From Acinetobacter rudis (GTDB taxonomy: Bacteria; Pseudomonadota; Gammaproteobacteria; Pseudomonadales; Moraxellaceae), in assembly GCF_031157835.1 (NCBI RefSeq), contig NZ_JAVIDR010000001.1:1-64000 (forward strand): a stretch of 64,000 bases of DNA, in the 5' to 3' direction. Under the pieces are notes generated by a model. The model made no database searches and was not told where the DNA came from. It was given only the letters and a program-made list of their open reading frames with translations. Both the position numbers and the translations under genes were made by a program. Below, piece by piece: positions 29,351 through 39,294 of the stretch (its first letter is position 1; each line of letters opens with the position of its first letter).

Positions 29351-30492
29351 TATTGTATATTCACCGCACCAATCACTGACTCGCCTTGAGTCTGTATATT
29401 TCCAAGCTTCGCTTTAAAACCTTGTTGATTTAACTGTTTTACCAAAGCTTGCAATGTTTCAGATGATTGGCCAACAAGATCCATATTTAACCCTGTGCCA
29501 TCATAAACAACCCGATTCGCAACAATTCTTTGCTGCATCAAAATAGGACCAACTCGACTAATTAATTGTAAAGCCTGAGTATTAGCATTCTGACTTTGCT
29601 CTAATTTTTTTGAAAATTGCTCTTTAAGATTATGCTCATTGACACTTCGAGTCTGACCAAACCATGACCGATACTGATCCAATGCCATAATAGCTGTTTC
29701 ATCACCTAGTTTTTTCAACTTTACCCAGCGTAAAACGTCATAACTAAACTGGGTCAATAACAGTACCAAAAACAAGACAGCACTTGCTTTCCAGTAACCT
29801 GACCACTTTTGATCTTTATCTTTTTGTTTTGGCAATACATTAAATGGATGCTGTTTAAAACGTTTATTTACAGTAAACACATAATCAAAGCTTTGTCTTC
29901 GCTCTGCGGTTGTTGTTGCAGCCAAACTTTCAAATTGCGAATCACTCAATTGACTATACAAAATCGTTTTTTCAGCATCTAAAAGTTCTAATGTAAGTGC
30001 TAAATCATCTACTGAATTACCTACATACTCTGTTTCACGGACCAATAAACGACCATGAATATTTGCGATAACCACTTGATCAACTGTTGGTGTGGGTAAT
30101 AATAAATAGTCTGGTAATAGAGCAATAATTTTTAAAGGTAAGAGACTTAGGCTATGTTGCATCGTCGTCACAGCATGCTGAGCAACGCCTAAAACAGTGA
30201 CTTGATCAGGGCTTTGAAAATGTGAAAACACCTTCATCTGATCAATAGAAGAAATAATATACTCTTCGAGTAAATAACGAATACCAGTAGGTCCGAGTTG
30301 TTTATACTGCGACTTCGTCAAGCGCTGTTCTAATAATTGAACCTCTCGACTAGGAAAAAAAACAACCGCTTCCATTCCCTTGTCGAGTTGCAATTCTTGT
30401 ATTAACTGTTCAAGACTTGTGGCTTGCATCCATTGTTCGCCACGCGACCAATACCAGTCCCCGTTGGCCTCGGGCATCCATAAATACAACAT
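29350..30492 (-). CDS. gspL: Type II secretion protein GspL
   Basis: A 380-residue protein. The N-terminal ~200 residues form the actin-like cytoplasmic domain that docks the ATPase GspE. A membrane helix (ASAVLFLVLLLTQFSYDVL) lies at about 232-250, and a periplasmic ferredoxin-like domain contacts GspM. The first residues (MLYLWMPEANGDWYW) fit the family. The gspL-gspM pair stands apart from the other gsp genes. Confidence 0.88.
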   Translation of the reverse strand: MLYLWMPEANGDWYWSRGEQWMQATSLEQLIQELQLDKGMEAVVFFPSREVQLLEQRLTKSQYKQLGPTGIRYLLEEYIISSIDQMKVFSHFQSPDQVTVLGVAQHAVTTMQHSLSLLPLKIIALLPDYLLLPTPTVDQVVIANIHGRLLVRETEYVGNSVDDLALTLELLDAEKTILYSQLSDSQFESLAATTTAERRQSFDYVFTVNKRFKQHPFNVLPKQKDKDQKWSGYWKASAVLFLVLLLTQFSYDVLRWVKLKKLGDETAIMALDQYRSWFGQTRSVNEHNLKEQFSKKLEQSQNANTQALQLISRVGPILMQQRIVANRVVYDGTGLNMDLVGQSSETLQALVKQLNQQGFKAKLGNIQTQGESVIGAVNIQ

Positions 30493-30529
30493 GAATTATG
30501 CTTTAACCTTGATTAATTTTATTTTCATT

Positions 30530-30985
30530 TTAAGCTGTTGGAATAAATACACTTTGTTGAGTAGATAAACCATTGGCAATCACTGCTTGCTGATAAATAC
30601 GAGCCTCAGCTAAAGCAAAGGGATGATAATGCTCTCCCGTTAATTGTGCAGCAATATGGCCAATCACATTCATATGACACACAACAGAAATGTGTTCAAA
30701 AGGTAGTTTTTCTAACCATGCGATAGCATCTTCTGCTGCATCATCGGGCTTGATCTTATCACAGATTAATACAGGTACAGTAGGAAAATAAGCCTGAATA
30801 AATGCCAAAGTTTGTTGAGCACGTAACAACGGACTAACAACAAATACATCTGGTGCCAATTGTTGTTTTAAAAATTGTGCAGTTTGTTGTGCTTGCTGTT
30901 GCCCACGTTCAGTAAGTGGGCGCTTATGGTCATTGCCATTTTGAGCAGGTGCTGCTTCACCATGCCGAACAAGGGTCAGTTGCAT
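30530..30985 (-). CDS. sixA: Phosphohistidine phosphatase SixA
   Basis: A 151-residue histidine-phosphatase-superfamily enzyme. The RHG motif LVRHGEA (about 5-11) carries the phospho-accepting His. A second conserved His is in VVCHMNVIGHIA (about 98-109). SixA removes phosphate from His residues of phosphotransfer proteins such as HPt domains or PTS-Ntr. It lies 37 bp upstream of gspL and may be co-transcribed with it. Confidence 0.9.
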   Translation of the reverse strand: MQLTLVRHGEAAPAQNGNDHKRPLTERGQQQAQQTAQFLKQQLAPDVFVVSPLLRAQQTLAFIQAYFPTVPVLICDKIKPDDAAEDAIAWLEKLPFEHISVVCHMNVIGHIAAQLTGEHYHPFALAEARIYQQAVIANGLSTQQSVFIPTA

Positions 30986-31133
30986 TCATATTCCTTCTTT
31001 GATTTATCGTTAAGTATAACGAGGCTTTGTTACAATTGTAGCGACATCAGCCTCATTTTTACACAAATTACTGTTACTCAACTAGAATGTGAAACGAACC
31101 ACCCTATCGCAATCAAATAGATGTAAATTTCAC

Positions 31134-32204
31134 TTATACCGCATGATGAGGTAAAACAAACTCAACATCACTGCGATGTCCATTTTTCATTAATGCAACG
31201 GCAATTTGTAAAGGCGGCGCACCTTCAAAGATCACCGCATGTAACGCCTCGGTAATAGGCATATAAACATCTAATTGTTTCGCTCGAGCATTGACCTGTA
31301 CGATGGTATTAATGCCTTCTGCCGTTTGCCCAAGCTCTTTACTGGCTTGTTCCAAACTTTTACCAGAGCCCAAAGCGAATCCCATTTGGTAATTGCGACT
31401 AAGAGGGCTATTACATGTGGCGAATAAATCACCAACCCCTGAAAGACCTAAAAAAGTGAGAGGGTTTGCACCTTGTTTGACTGCAAAACGGCTCATTTCA
31501 GCCAATGCACGTGTCAAAATCATACTCTTGGTATTTTCACCAACCTGATATGCTGCTGCAATTCCCATCGCAACTGCATAAATATTTTTTAATGCACCAC
31601 CCAATTCCACCCCATGCACGTCATCACTGGCAAAGACGCGAAATAATGCACTATGTAATGCTTGTTGTACCGCATAGCGAACCAATTCTGAATCACTCGC
31701 AATGACCGTTCCAGCTGGCATACCTGCCATAATTTCTTTTGCTAGATTAGGGCCTGAAAGAACACCAAATGGGACCTCTGGCAACTCTTCCTGAATGATA
31801 TCACTCATAAAACTGAAACTTTTAGCTTCAATACCCTTAGTCAAGGAAATGACAGCTTGAGCAGTAATAAACGGTTTGATCTGTTTCAATACATCACGAA
31901 ATGAATGGCTTGGAATAGCGACTAAAATAATATCTCGATCACGTACAGCAATTTCTAAATCAGATTCAGCCACTAAACCTGCTTCTAAAGTAAAATCAGG
32001 CAAATAACGTTGGTTAATATGAGTACGGTTAATTTCATCTGCAACTGCAGCATCACGTATCCAGATTTTGGTGTCACAGCCATTACGTACAGCAGTATTC
32101 GCCATTGCAGTACCAAAACTACCACCACCCAATACAGTTATGCGCAGTGCAGTTTTTCGATCAACTACAATAGGGTCAACCAAATCCTTAAACATGTCAG
32201 ACAT
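31134..32204 (-). CDS. gpsA: Glycerol-3-phosphate dehydrogenase [NAD(P)+] GpsA
   Basis: A 356-residue enzyme making sn-glycerol-3-phosphate from dihydroxyacetone phosphate, the entry to phospholipid synthesis. The nucleotide-binding motif ITVLGGGSFGTAMAN lies at about 21-35. Catalytic Lys contexts are ISLTKGIEAKS and GGALKNIYAVAMG. ATG 32204 (MSDMFKDLVDP) is taken as the start; ATG 32210 is just upstream. The family call is unambiguous. Confidence 0.95.
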   Translation of the reverse strand: MSDMFKDLVDPIVVDRKTALRITVLGGGSFGTAMANTAVRNGCDTKIWIRDAAVADEINRTHINQRYLPDFTLEAGLVAESDLEIAVRDRDIILVAIPSHSFRDVLKQIKPFITAQAVISLTKGIEAKSFSFMSDIIQEELPEVPFGVLSGPNLAKEIMAGMPAGTVIASDSELVRYAVQQALHSALFRVFASDDVHGVELGGALKNIYAVAMGIAAAYQVGENTKSMILTRALAEMSRFAVKQGANPLTFLGLSGVGDLFATCNSPLSRNYQMGFALGSGKSLEQASKELGQTAEGINTIVQVNARAKQLDVYMPITEALHAVIFEGAPPLQIAVALMKNGHRSDVEFVLPHHAV

Positions 32205-32277
32205 TATCATTATCCTAAAAACATTCGTTTATGCTATTTTGCTTAAAAGTTGCAGCACTAAAACTGCAAAACAACAA

Positions 32278-32853
32278 TCATTTTCCCCAATAACTGAGAT
32301 AAAGTTGTGGATCAATTGGCGCACGGGCAGCGATTTCTTTTGCTGCTGTGCCAATATATATAATTCCAGAAATGAAATCTTGTTCTTTTAAGCCAAGTGA
32401 CTGTTTTAAATGCGTTGATTCAACAACGGGCCCACTGCGCCACATAGCAGCAAAACCTTGTGCATGTAAAGATAACAATAAATTTTCAATTGCTGCACCA
32501 CTGCTCAATAGCTGTTCAAATACTGGCACCTTAGGATGCTGCTGAACATCAGTTACCGCCAAAAGTAACATTGGTGCACGAAAAGGATGTTGTTTTACAC
32601 GTTCAATTTGAGCAGGATCTGACTCTCCCATTGCAACCATTGACTCAGCAAGCAATTCACCAAAAGCTTGGCGTTGCTCTGCTGCAACTGCAATAAAACG
32701 TGTAGGTTTTAAGCGATGATGATCTGGTGCAGTTAAGGCTGCATGCAAAGCACGTTGCAACTGTTCACTATTTGGTGCAGGTGCAATTAGCTGCCCAATA
32801 GATTGACGTTGATGAATATTATCGTGAACGATTTGACACGGCGATACAGACAT
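32278..32853 (-). CDS. Nitroreductase-family protein (YdjA-like)
   Basis: A 191-residue FMN-dependent nitroreductase-fold protein. The N-terminal IHQRQSIGQLIAPAP matches the R-x-S FMN-binding start. AAIENLLLSLHAQGFAAMWRSGP is the core helix and loop. Length fits the short YdjA/RutE-type group. The substrate is unknown. ATG 32853 is chosen rather than an in-frame TTG 9 bp upstream. It is 73 bp upstream of gpsA on the same strand. Confidence 0.85.
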   Translation of the reverse strand: MSVSPCQIVHDNIHQRQSIGQLIAPAPNSEQLQRALHAALTAPDHHRLKPTRFIAVAAEQRQAFGELLAESMVAMGESDPAQIERVKQHPFRAPMLLLAVTDVQQHPKVPVFEQLLSSGAAIENLLLSLHAQGFAAMWRSGPVVESTHLKQSLGLKEQDFISGIIYIGTAAKEIAARAPIDPQLYLSYWGK

Positions 32854-33108
32854 AGCACTCAATATCTCTGAATTAACAATACGATTTAGCTTAACACAAA
32901 CAGATTCTTTTACAGCAAGCTCTCTTTCAGGGCCATCAGTTTTTTATACAACAGCTCTCATCCACCATTTTGTACTACAGCAATAAATATTTAAAATTCA
33001 CAAAACCACAAAAGAAACTTCTTATTTTTCTGAGATGTATCGCATACAATTAAAGAGTATATTTAACAATCATTATTAATTCATTTATTTTAACTACTAG
33101 GAAATACG

Positions 33109-33492
33109 ATGAAAAAATTATTAGCACTTAGCTCTACATTAATCGCAACAATGGTTTTAACTGCATGCGCAACCCAGCCAACACAAGGTTTAGCAATTCA
33201 AAAAGAAAATAACCAGTATGAAGTTACAGGAACAGGTAAAACTCAAATCATTGCTCGAAATAACGCTATTAGTGCAGCCAATACCACCTGTGGGAAAAAG
33301 GCTCAAGCAGTTGTGATTGATGAAAAATCAGAATATACCGGTGCTCTTAAAGGCGTTGTTAGTGACCAAACTGGTCAACTTATTACAGCAGCAGCGGGTG
33401 TTATTGGCACGATGGTAGGTAAAAACAATAGTCTAGAAAAAGATACTGACTACCAAACCACACTCACTTTTAGCTGCAAAGCCACTCAGTAA
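33109..33492 (+). CDS. Putative lipoprotein
   Basis: A 127-residue protein. MKKLLALSSTLIATMVLTAC is a lipoprotein signal with lipobox LTAC. The mature part contains a glycine-rich hydrophobic stretch (LITAAAGVIGTMVG, about 88-101) and two further cysteines (in TCGKKA and FSCKA) that could form a disulfide. AGGAA lies 6 bp before the ATG. No family was recognised. It is monocistronic and followed by a strong terminator. Confidence 0.7.
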   Translation: MKKLLALSSTLIATMVLTACATQPTQGLAIQKENNQYEVTGTGKTQIIARNNAISAANTTCGKKAQAVVIDEKSEYTGALKGVVSDQTGQLITAAAGVIGTMVGKNNSLEKDTDYQTTLTFSCKATQ

Positions 33493-33548
33493 TTTATACA
33501 TATACCGTTTTGGTACGCATTGCGATTATTCCTGACTAAGTGCCAAAA

Positions 33549-33580
33549 AAAGACGAAGCCTAAACTTCGTCTTTAATTTT
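33549..33580. terminator. Terminator after the lipoprotein gene
   Basis: A 10-bp stem (aaagacgaag/cttcgtcttt) with a 6-nt loop and a T-rich tail on the plus strand. It also carries an A-run on the other side, so it could serve the convergent peptidase gene too. Confidence 0.85.
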
Positions 33581-33596
33581 TCCAGTGCTTATTGAA

Positions 33597-35300
33597 TCAC
33601 GGTGTTAACCAAGCAGATAGCTTTTCCTGATCAAGCACTTTAAGTTCAACTTCAGGTAAAACAGTTTCATCGCTCTTAAACTCAAAGCTTAACAACTCAT
33701 CACGTCTAAATACATGCACTTGACATGCCTTTCCTTGCTTAGCCACTTCAAGCATCATTGCTTCAGTCGCCTTTAAACCATCAATAGCCACAATCACATC
33801 AAGCGCAGAAATACCAGCCTGAGCTGCCACCCCCTCTCGACGTGCCTGAACCACATGCACACCATCAGGTTTTTGTTGCAACTTTAATCCTAGTGCTAAA
33901 GCTTTATCTTGTTTCAACTGATAGCTCAAACCAAACTCAGGTAACACCTGCTCTAAAGGTAACTCATCAGTATGATTAATTAAGAAGTTTAGACGATCAC
34001 TCCAGTCTTGGCCGGTAAGCTCCTTACACAGCTCGTACATTGTACGTTCATTGACTTGAATCCCTTGTTGGGCACGACGATAAAGCAATCGTAATAAGTC
34101 ATCCAAACTTGAACCATGACTACGTAAACCCAAGTCTAAACAAAGCGCCACCAAAGCGCCCTTATTGTAATAACTGGTTCCTGCTTGATTAGAATTTTCG
34201 TCTGGACGATAAAACTTAATCCAAGCATCAAAACTAGACTCAGCAACAGATTGAATAAAACGTCCAGGATTCTGTAAATAACGGTCTATCTGGGCTTTTA
34301 ATAACGTCAAGTAGGAAGTCTGAGAAATTACACCACTACGATATAAAATTAAATCATCGTAATAAGACGTTATACCCTCAAAGATCCATAATAATGAGGT
34401 ATAACTTTCCTGCTTTAATTCATAATTTACAAAATTTTCTGGTCGAATAAATTTCACCAACCACGCATGAAAATACTCATGGCTACATAAACCAAGAAAA
34501 CGTTGATAAGCACTAGATGGTTCTGCCGCTTCATTTTGTTTTGGCAAATCATCACGAGGAGTGAGTAAACTGGTACTATTTGGATGCTCTAAACCTCCAT
34601 AACTATTTTGTGTTGCCATAGTCATGAAAACATAGTGATCAAATGGTGCCGAACCGAACAATGCAATTTCAGTAGTACAAATTTTCTCAATATCCTGTTG
34701 CATACGCTCAGCATTCATTTGATGCTGGCCTGATACAACAAATTCATGCTCAATACCCTGTGCACTAAAGCTAAAACGTGTCTGTTCAGCAAGCTCAAGG
34801 GGACTATCAATTAATTGCATATAGTCTTGGGCATATAAGGTATAACGCCCTTTCACTAAGCTTTTATGTTTAAGCCCTGTTGCCAATTGAAAATGGGTTA
34901 ACTCTGGAGGTAAAAAGACTTCTAGCTCTGTGGTTTTGTGTTCCTGACCTTGTAAAGCAAGGCAAACACAAGCAGGGTTCACATATAAGCGAGTTTGATC
35001 AACATATGCTCCACGCACTGAAAGATCATAGGCATAAACATCATACTCTACTGTAATCAATTCATGATCTGTATTAAATAAACGCCACTGATTTTTGGAA
35101 ATTTTTTCAATGTCCAATTGACGACCATCTTCATCAAAAGCACGTACCGATTCAATGTGTTTAGCAAACTCACGAATGAGATAACTGCCAGGTATCCAAC
35201 TTGGTAGCCAAAGTACCTGTGTTGGATCAGCAAGAAAGCGCAATGAGACATGGATTAGGTGTTGACGATAATCATCAAACTCAATTTGGTAATGCAACAT
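33597..35300 (-). CDS. M61-family metallopeptidase (glycyl aminopeptidase type) with PDZ domain
   Basis: A 567-residue zinc peptidase. The N-terminal beta domain (1-170) is followed by the catalytic domain with intact motif SHEYFHAWLVKFIRPENF (H-E-x-x-H) and a downstream Glu helix (LLWIFEGITSYYDDLIL). A C-terminal PDZ domain (about 460-550, HVVQARREGVAAQAGISALD) probably binds peptide ends. No signal peptide is visible, suggesting the cytoplasm. The natural substrate of bacterial M61 enzymes is not well known. Confidence 0.88.
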   Translation of the reverse strand: MLHYQIEFDDYRQHLIHVSLRFLADPTQVLWLPSWIPGSYLIREFAKHIESVRAFDEDGRQLDIEKISKNQWRLFNTDHELITVEYDVYAYDLSVRGAYVDQTRLYVNPACVCLALQGQEHKTTELEVFLPPELTHFQLATGLKHKSLVKGRYTLYAQDYMQLIDSPLELAEQTRFSFSAQGIEHEFVVSGQHQMNAERMQQDIEKICTTEIALFGSAPFDHYVFMTMATQNSYGGLEHPNSTSLLTPRDDLPKQNEAAEPSSAYQRFLGLCSHEYFHAWLVKFIRPENFVNYELKQESYTSLLWIFEGITSYYDDLILYRSGVISQTSYLTLLKAQIDRYLQNPGRFIQSVAESSFDAWIKFYRPDENSNQAGTSYYNKGALVALCLDLGLRSHGSSLDDLLRLLYRRAQQGIQVNERTMYELCKELTGQDWSDRLNFLINHTDELPLEQVLPEFGLSYQLKQDKALALGLKLQQKPDGVHVVQARREGVAAQAGISALDVIVAIDGLKATEAMMLEVAKQGKACQVHVFRRDELLSFEFKSDETVLPEVELKVLDQEKLSAWLTP

Positions 35301-35471
35301 AAATTATTTTCTATATGCTTCGCTGAAAGTTGTTGGATAGAGTAGCATTTTTTTACAAAGTGATGCGTTGTTCGTAGCGTTTGTCTACATCACACACTAG
35401 TCACGTTAACAAAAAAAGCATAGCATGCCGTCTGTTTTATGTTTCTACCCCTATGTGGAAAAGGTATCCGC

Positions 35472-36746
35472 TTGAAATTTTTTAATTCGCTCATCGCACT
35501 TGGTTGCTTCTGCTTTTCCACCTTCATTCATGCAGACTTGCTGAATATAAACCCTGCAACAGTTGAAGCTGAATCTTGGACTATTTTAGATACACAAACA
35601 GGCCAAATCATTGCTGAACATAATGGTCATGCACAGCGTGCCCCAGCATCATTAACAAAGATGATGACAGCTTATATTGCTTTAAAAGAAATTAAAGCAG
35701 GCCGTCTAAATGTAAATGAGGTCATTACAGCGACACCGATTGTTAGTATTGTTCAGCCTGATGAATCACAGATGTTTTTAAAACCTGGAGAAAAAATTAG
35801 CGTTGATCAACTCTTAGCAGGCTTAATTGTGATGTCTGCCAATGATGCGGCGGTTAGTCTTGCAGAGAAAATTTCAGGTAGCCTACCTGCTTTTGTTGAA
35901 CGTATGAACCAAGAAGCCAAAGCGATTGGAATGCAAAACACACATTTTGCAAATCCGGCTGGGATTACAATGGATCAACATTTTTCCTCAGCACACGACT
36001 TAGCGTTATTAGGCGAAACCATAGTAAAACAAACTCCAGAATATCTTTCTTATTCTAAACAACCTAGCTTTAGTTATAAAAACAAAGAACACCATGCTAC
36101 AAATCTAGTGCTTAAACTCGATCCAAGTAGTGATGGCATGAAAACAGGTTTTACTAAAGCTGCTGGCTATAACCTAGCACTAACAGCACATCGTCCTAAT
36201 AGCCAACAAGGTCTTGCTGAACGTCGTTTAATGGTTGTAGTCATGGGCACTAAAAGCGCAGAAAAACGCGCTGAAGTGGCGTATAGATTACTTGATTTAG
36301 CTTTTTATTACACACGCAACCAAGTAGGCCTTGAGGGCAAGCAACTTATCGCTGAACTCCCTGTTAACAAAGCAACCAGCAAACTGTATAAAGTAGAAAC
36401 TAAACAAAGTCAGCTTGTGACAACCAGTCTTTACTCACAAGCAAACGCAATTGATCTTGGACTCTTTGATTTAAACCAACACAAATTAATGCAAGCGAAT
36501 GCACAAGGTCTCATGACAACCATTGCACCTAATATGGATGTTGTGACACATATGAATGTTGCTTTAAAACAGAAAGATTTAACTGCGCCTTTAGATCAAA
36601 CAATGCAACTTGCTCAAGTGAATATTTATCAAGGTGATCAATTATTACAAAGTTTTGATATTGAAGATCAAGTTCATATTGAAGAAAGTACGTGGTATCA
36701 ACGTTTTTGGGCATGGCTACAAGAAAAATTTCCTTTTTTAGCTTAA
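35472..36746 (+). CDS. dacC: D-alanyl-D-alanine carboxypeptidase (PBP5/6 family)
   Basis: A 424-residue penicillin-binding protein that trims the terminal D-Ala from peptidoglycan stem peptides. The start is taken as TTG 35472, preceded by AAGG, because MKFFNSLIALGCFCFSTFIHA is then a clean signal peptide. ATG 35439 would add 11 residues. Active-site motifs are SLTK (in RAPASLTKMM), SAND and KTG (in DGMKTGFTKAAG). The C-terminal part is the PBP5-type beta domain, ending in the amphipathic anchor YQRFWAWLQEKFPF. Confidence 0.92.
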   Translation: MKFFNSLIALGCFCFSTFIHADLLNINPATVEAESWTILDTQTGQIIAEHNGHAQRAPASLTKMMTAYIALKEIKAGRLNVNEVITATPIVSIVQPDESQMFLKPGEKISVDQLLAGLIVMSANDAAVSLAEKISGSLPAFVERMNQEAKAIGMQNTHFANPAGITMDQHFSSAHDLALLGETIVKQTPEYLSYSKQPSFSYKNKEHHATNLVLKLDPSSDGMKTGFTKAAGYNLALTAHRPNSQQGLAERRLMVVVMGTKSAEKRAEVAYRLLDLAFYYTRNQVGLEGKQLIAELPVNKATSKLYKVETKQSQLVTTSLYSQANAIDLGLFDLNQHKLMQANAQGLMTTIAPNMDVVTHMNVALKQKDLTAPLDQTMQLAQVNIYQGDQLLQSFDIEDQVHIEESTWYQRFWAWLQEKFPFLA

Positions 36747-36955
36747 TAGGTTAAATAAAGCCCAAGCATTGTTATAAAATTTTGTTACACGAATTTAGTC
36801 TTAGTTAAGAATCGGCATTGAAAATTTTCAATGCCGCCCCAATTGTCCAAACAATCATCATATTGTTGTTAAAAATGTGTTTTTTGATAGAAATATTCTA
36901 CAAGCTGTAATTTTCACTTTATGATATACCCCTAAATACTCAATGGATCAATACA

Positions 36956-37441
36956 ATGACTGATGCAATTGCAAATAACCATGTAGTTTCTTTCCACTAC
37001 ACTCTAACAAATGCTGAAGGTGAGACACTTGACCAATCTCAAGGTGAACCACTAGCCTATTTGCATGGCGCAGGTAATATCATCCCAGGTTTAGAAAAAG
37101 CTTTGGCTGGCAAAACTGTTGGTGAAAAATTCACAGTAAACGTTCCTGCTGCTGAAGGTTACGGTGAATACAACCCTGATCTTGTTCAGGAAGTGCCTAA
37201 GCAAATGTTCCAAGGTGTTGACAACATCGAACCTGGCATGCAATTCCAAGCGCAATCTGATGATGGCGTTCAAATCGTTACTGTTAAAGCTGTTGAAGCT
37301 GAAAACATCATTGTTGATGCTAACTTCCCACTTGCTGGTCAAGATTTAACTTTCCAAGTTGAAATCGTTGAAATCCGTGATGCTTCTGCTGAAGAACTTG
37401 AACACGGCCATGTACATGGTGCTGGTGGTCATCACCACTAA
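36956..37441 (+). CDS. slyD: FKBP-type peptidyl-prolyl isomerase SlyD
   Basis: A 161-residue protein-folding helper. The FKBP domain (NHVVSFHYTLTNAEGETLDQ start) is interrupted by the insert-in-flap chaperone domain (about 70-130). The C-terminus is short and His-rich (EHGHVHGAGGHHH), the metal-binding tail that supplies nickel in SlyD proteins. Length is shorter than E. coli SlyD because the tail is trimmed. Monocistronic with its own terminator. Confidence 0.93.
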   Translation: MTDAIANNHVVSFHYTLTNAEGETLDQSQGEPLAYLHGAGNIIPGLEKALAGKTVGEKFTVNVPAAEGYGEYNPDLVQEVPKQMFQGVDNIEPGMQFQAQSDDGVQIVTVKAVEAENIIVDANFPLAGQDLTFQVEIVEIRDASAEELEHGHVHGAGGHHH

Positions 37442-37455
37442 GATCGTTTTCGATC

Positions 37456-37482
37456 AAAAGGCCATCTCTTGATGGCCTTTTC
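37456..37482 (+). terminator. Terminator of slyD
   Basis: A stem aaaaggccatc/gatggcctttt with a 4-nt loop and T-run, 15 bp past the slyD stop. It is symmetrical enough to serve yaaA as well. Confidence 0.9.
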
Positions 37483-37513
37483 TATTCTCGCTATTTAACT
37501 TTACTGTACTTTG

Positions 37514-38287
37514 TTATTGTTCATCACGTAAGAAAACCATGTTTTGAGCTGTCGATTGGGCAGCATCATAATAATACCCTTCAAGATTAAAATCTTTAAG
37601 TTGCTCTGCATGTTGTAACTGGTTTTCCACGATATAACGAGCCATTAAACCACGTGCCTTTTTCGCATAAAAACTAATAATTTTATACTTGCCATTTTTT
37701 TGATCCAAAAAGACAGGTTTTATAATTTCAGCCTGAATTTTAGCTTCATTTACCGCTTTATAATATTCATCTGAAGCAAGATTAATCAGTTGTGTAGACT
37801 GAGCTTGTTTTAAATCCTGATTAATTACCTCAGTAATTCGATCACCCCAAAACTGATATAGATTTGTACCACGTTCATTTTTAAGACGTATACCCATTTC
37901 TAGACGATAAGGCATCATCAAATCTAATGGTCGTAGTACACCATACAAACCAGATAACATACGCAAGTGTTGTTGAGAAAATTCAATTGCGGTATCAGAT
38001 AAATGATAGGCATCTAAGCCACTGTATACATCCCCTTTGAATGCAAAAATTGCCTGACGCGCATTAGAAAAATCAAAATCTGCTTGCCAATCTCGAAAAC
38101 GCTCTACATTTAACTGTGCTATTTTTTCACTCACGGTCATCAAGCTCATGATCTCCGAAGCAGACAACAGCTGTGCTTTATCAATTAGCTTCTGTGACTG
38201 TTCCAATAACCGTGGTTGAGTAAAAACATCTGTTGGCAACGCTGAACTATAATCTAAAGTTTTGGCTGGAGACAGTAATGCAAGCAT
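37514..38287 (-). CDS. yaaA: Peroxide stress protein YaaA
   Basis: A 257-residue protein of the YaaA/DUF328 family. Diagnostic stretches are [12 protein letters not shown] at the start, [16 protein letters not shown], and [18 protein letters not shown] in the middle. The C-terminal [14 protein letters not shown] is the basic helix-hairpin-helix-like region. In E. coli YaaA limits DNA and protein damage by lowering free iron during peroxide stress; its exact biochemistry is not settled. Confidence 0.93.
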   Translation of the reverse strand: MLALLSPAKTLDYSSALPTDVFTQPRLLEQSQKLIDKAQLLSASEIMSLMTVSEKIAQLNVERFRDWQADFDFSNARQAIFAFKGDVYSGLDAYHLSDTAIEFSQQHLRMLSGLYGVLRPLDLMMPYRLEMGIRLKNERGTNLYQFWGDRITEVINQDLKQAQSTQLINLASDEYYKAVNEAKIQAEIIKPVFLDQKNGKYKIISFYAKKARGLMARYIVENQLQHAEQLKDFNLEGYYYDAAQSTAQNMVFLRDEQ

Positions 38288-38415
38288 AGTAGTCCTTATA
38301 TATTCATGATCTATTCAGCACTATAACAGTACACATATTTTTATACCAATTCATGTTTTTAATCAGCACAATCGTTAAACTAAAACAGATTTTTTACTGA
38401 AATAAACTTAACTGT

Positions 38416-39075
38416 ATGACTGATACCATTTTTTTTACTGGCGCAGCTGGTCAAATTGAAACTTATGTCGACTACCCTCAAAATGAAGTACGTGGTTTTG
38501 CATTGGTATGCCACCCTCACCCTCTCGTTGGTGGTACTCCGCAGCATAAAGTTCCTACGTTATTAGCTCAGTTATTCGTTGAACAAGGCTGTATTGTCTA
38601 TCGCCCTAACTTTCGCGGTGTTGGCCAAAGCCAGGGTGATCATGACCATGGTATTGGTGAAACTGAAGATATGTTAGGTCTGATTGTACAGTTACATCAG
38701 AAACATCCAGATTTAGCGTTTTATGCCGCAGGGTTTAGCTTTGGTGCTCATGTCATTGCAAAATGTCACACTCAGCTCACTGACCATAATAAAGCCCGTC
38801 AACTCATTCTATGTGGGTTACCTACTGCCGATGTAGAAGTTGCAGGACTGAGACGTTATGACACACCTAACATACAAGGTGATCTCTTACTCATTCATGG
38901 AGAGCTAGATCAAATTACTAAACTCGAAGATTTGTTGAAATGGGCAAGACCACAACGCCACCTGATTACGGTGCTCCCAGGAGCAAATCATTATTTTACG
39001 GGTTATCTCAATCAGTTACGACTCGCTATTTCACGATTTTTACATGTTATTCCCCGTACACACACGCAGCAATAG
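38416..39075 (+). CDS. Alpha/beta hydrolase
   Basis: A 219-residue alpha/beta-hydrolase. The nucleophile elbow is AGFSFGAHV (G-x-S-x-G, about 111-119). The oxyanion strand carries HPHPLVGGTPQHK, and the catalytic His is in GANHYF near 195. The pattern matches the CocE/NonD-like hydrolases often annotated only as alpha/beta hydrolase. The substrate is unknown. It is alone and followed by a hairpin. Confidence 0.85.
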   Translation: MTDTIFFTGAAGQIETYVDYPQNEVRGFALVCHPHPLVGGTPQHKVPTLLAQLFVEQGCIVYRPNFRGVGQSQGDHDHGIGETEDMLGLIVQLHQKHPDLAFYAAGFSFGAHVIAKCHTQLTDHNKARQLILCGLPTADVEVAGLRRYDTPNIQGDLLLIHGELDQITKLEDLLKWARPQRHLITVLPGANHYFTGYLNQLRLAISRFLHVIPRTHTQQ

Positions 39076-39112
39076 CTAAAATGCATAACACTAAATAACC
39101 ATGGATAGACAG

Positions 39113-39152
39113 GCTCAAGTACAGCCCTTTACTTGAGCTCGATTGACCCCTT
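39113..39152 (+). terminator. Terminator after the hydrolase gene
   Basis: A 9-bp stem (gctcaagta/tacttgagc) with an 8-nt loop. A T8 run follows 12 bp later, which makes it less than ideal as an intrinsic terminator. Confidence 0.55.
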
Positions 39153-39228
39153 TTTTTTATTTCATGCTCTTTATACTTCGCAATCCCTCTACGCTGCATA
39201 AAAAATAAATATTTTACAAGGACTTGCT

Positions 39229-39260
39229 TTATATATATATTGCATATATATTGTATATAC
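39229..39260. promoter_or_regulatory. AT-alternating promoter/operator region of the RHH operon
   Basis: A 32-bp tract of alternating TA interrupted by TGC and TGT (TATATATATTGCATATATAT, then TGTATATAC) ends about 35 bp upstream of the RHH gene start. It probably contains the -10 element. The repeats of TATAT-TG-half-sites could be where the RHH protein binds its own promoter; this is inference. Confidence 0.4.
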
Positions 39261-39294
39261 ATTTTTGCAATCACCTTATTCGGGAGATCTCTGT

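Noticed and set aside
31021..31054. Hairpin gaggct/agcctc between sixA and gpsA
   Set aside because: Only 6 bp with a 22-nt loop, and the T-run is on the strand with no upstream gene.
36813..36836. Perfect 24-bp palindrome (cggcattgaaaa/ttttcaatgccg) after dacC
   Set aside because: It could be a terminator or operator, but it has no T-run, no free loop and no clear partner gene, so it is not listed as a feature.
39113..39260. CRISPR or tandem repeat array around the TA tract
   Set aside because: No regularly spaced repeats with unique spacers; only a simple AT-alternating run.
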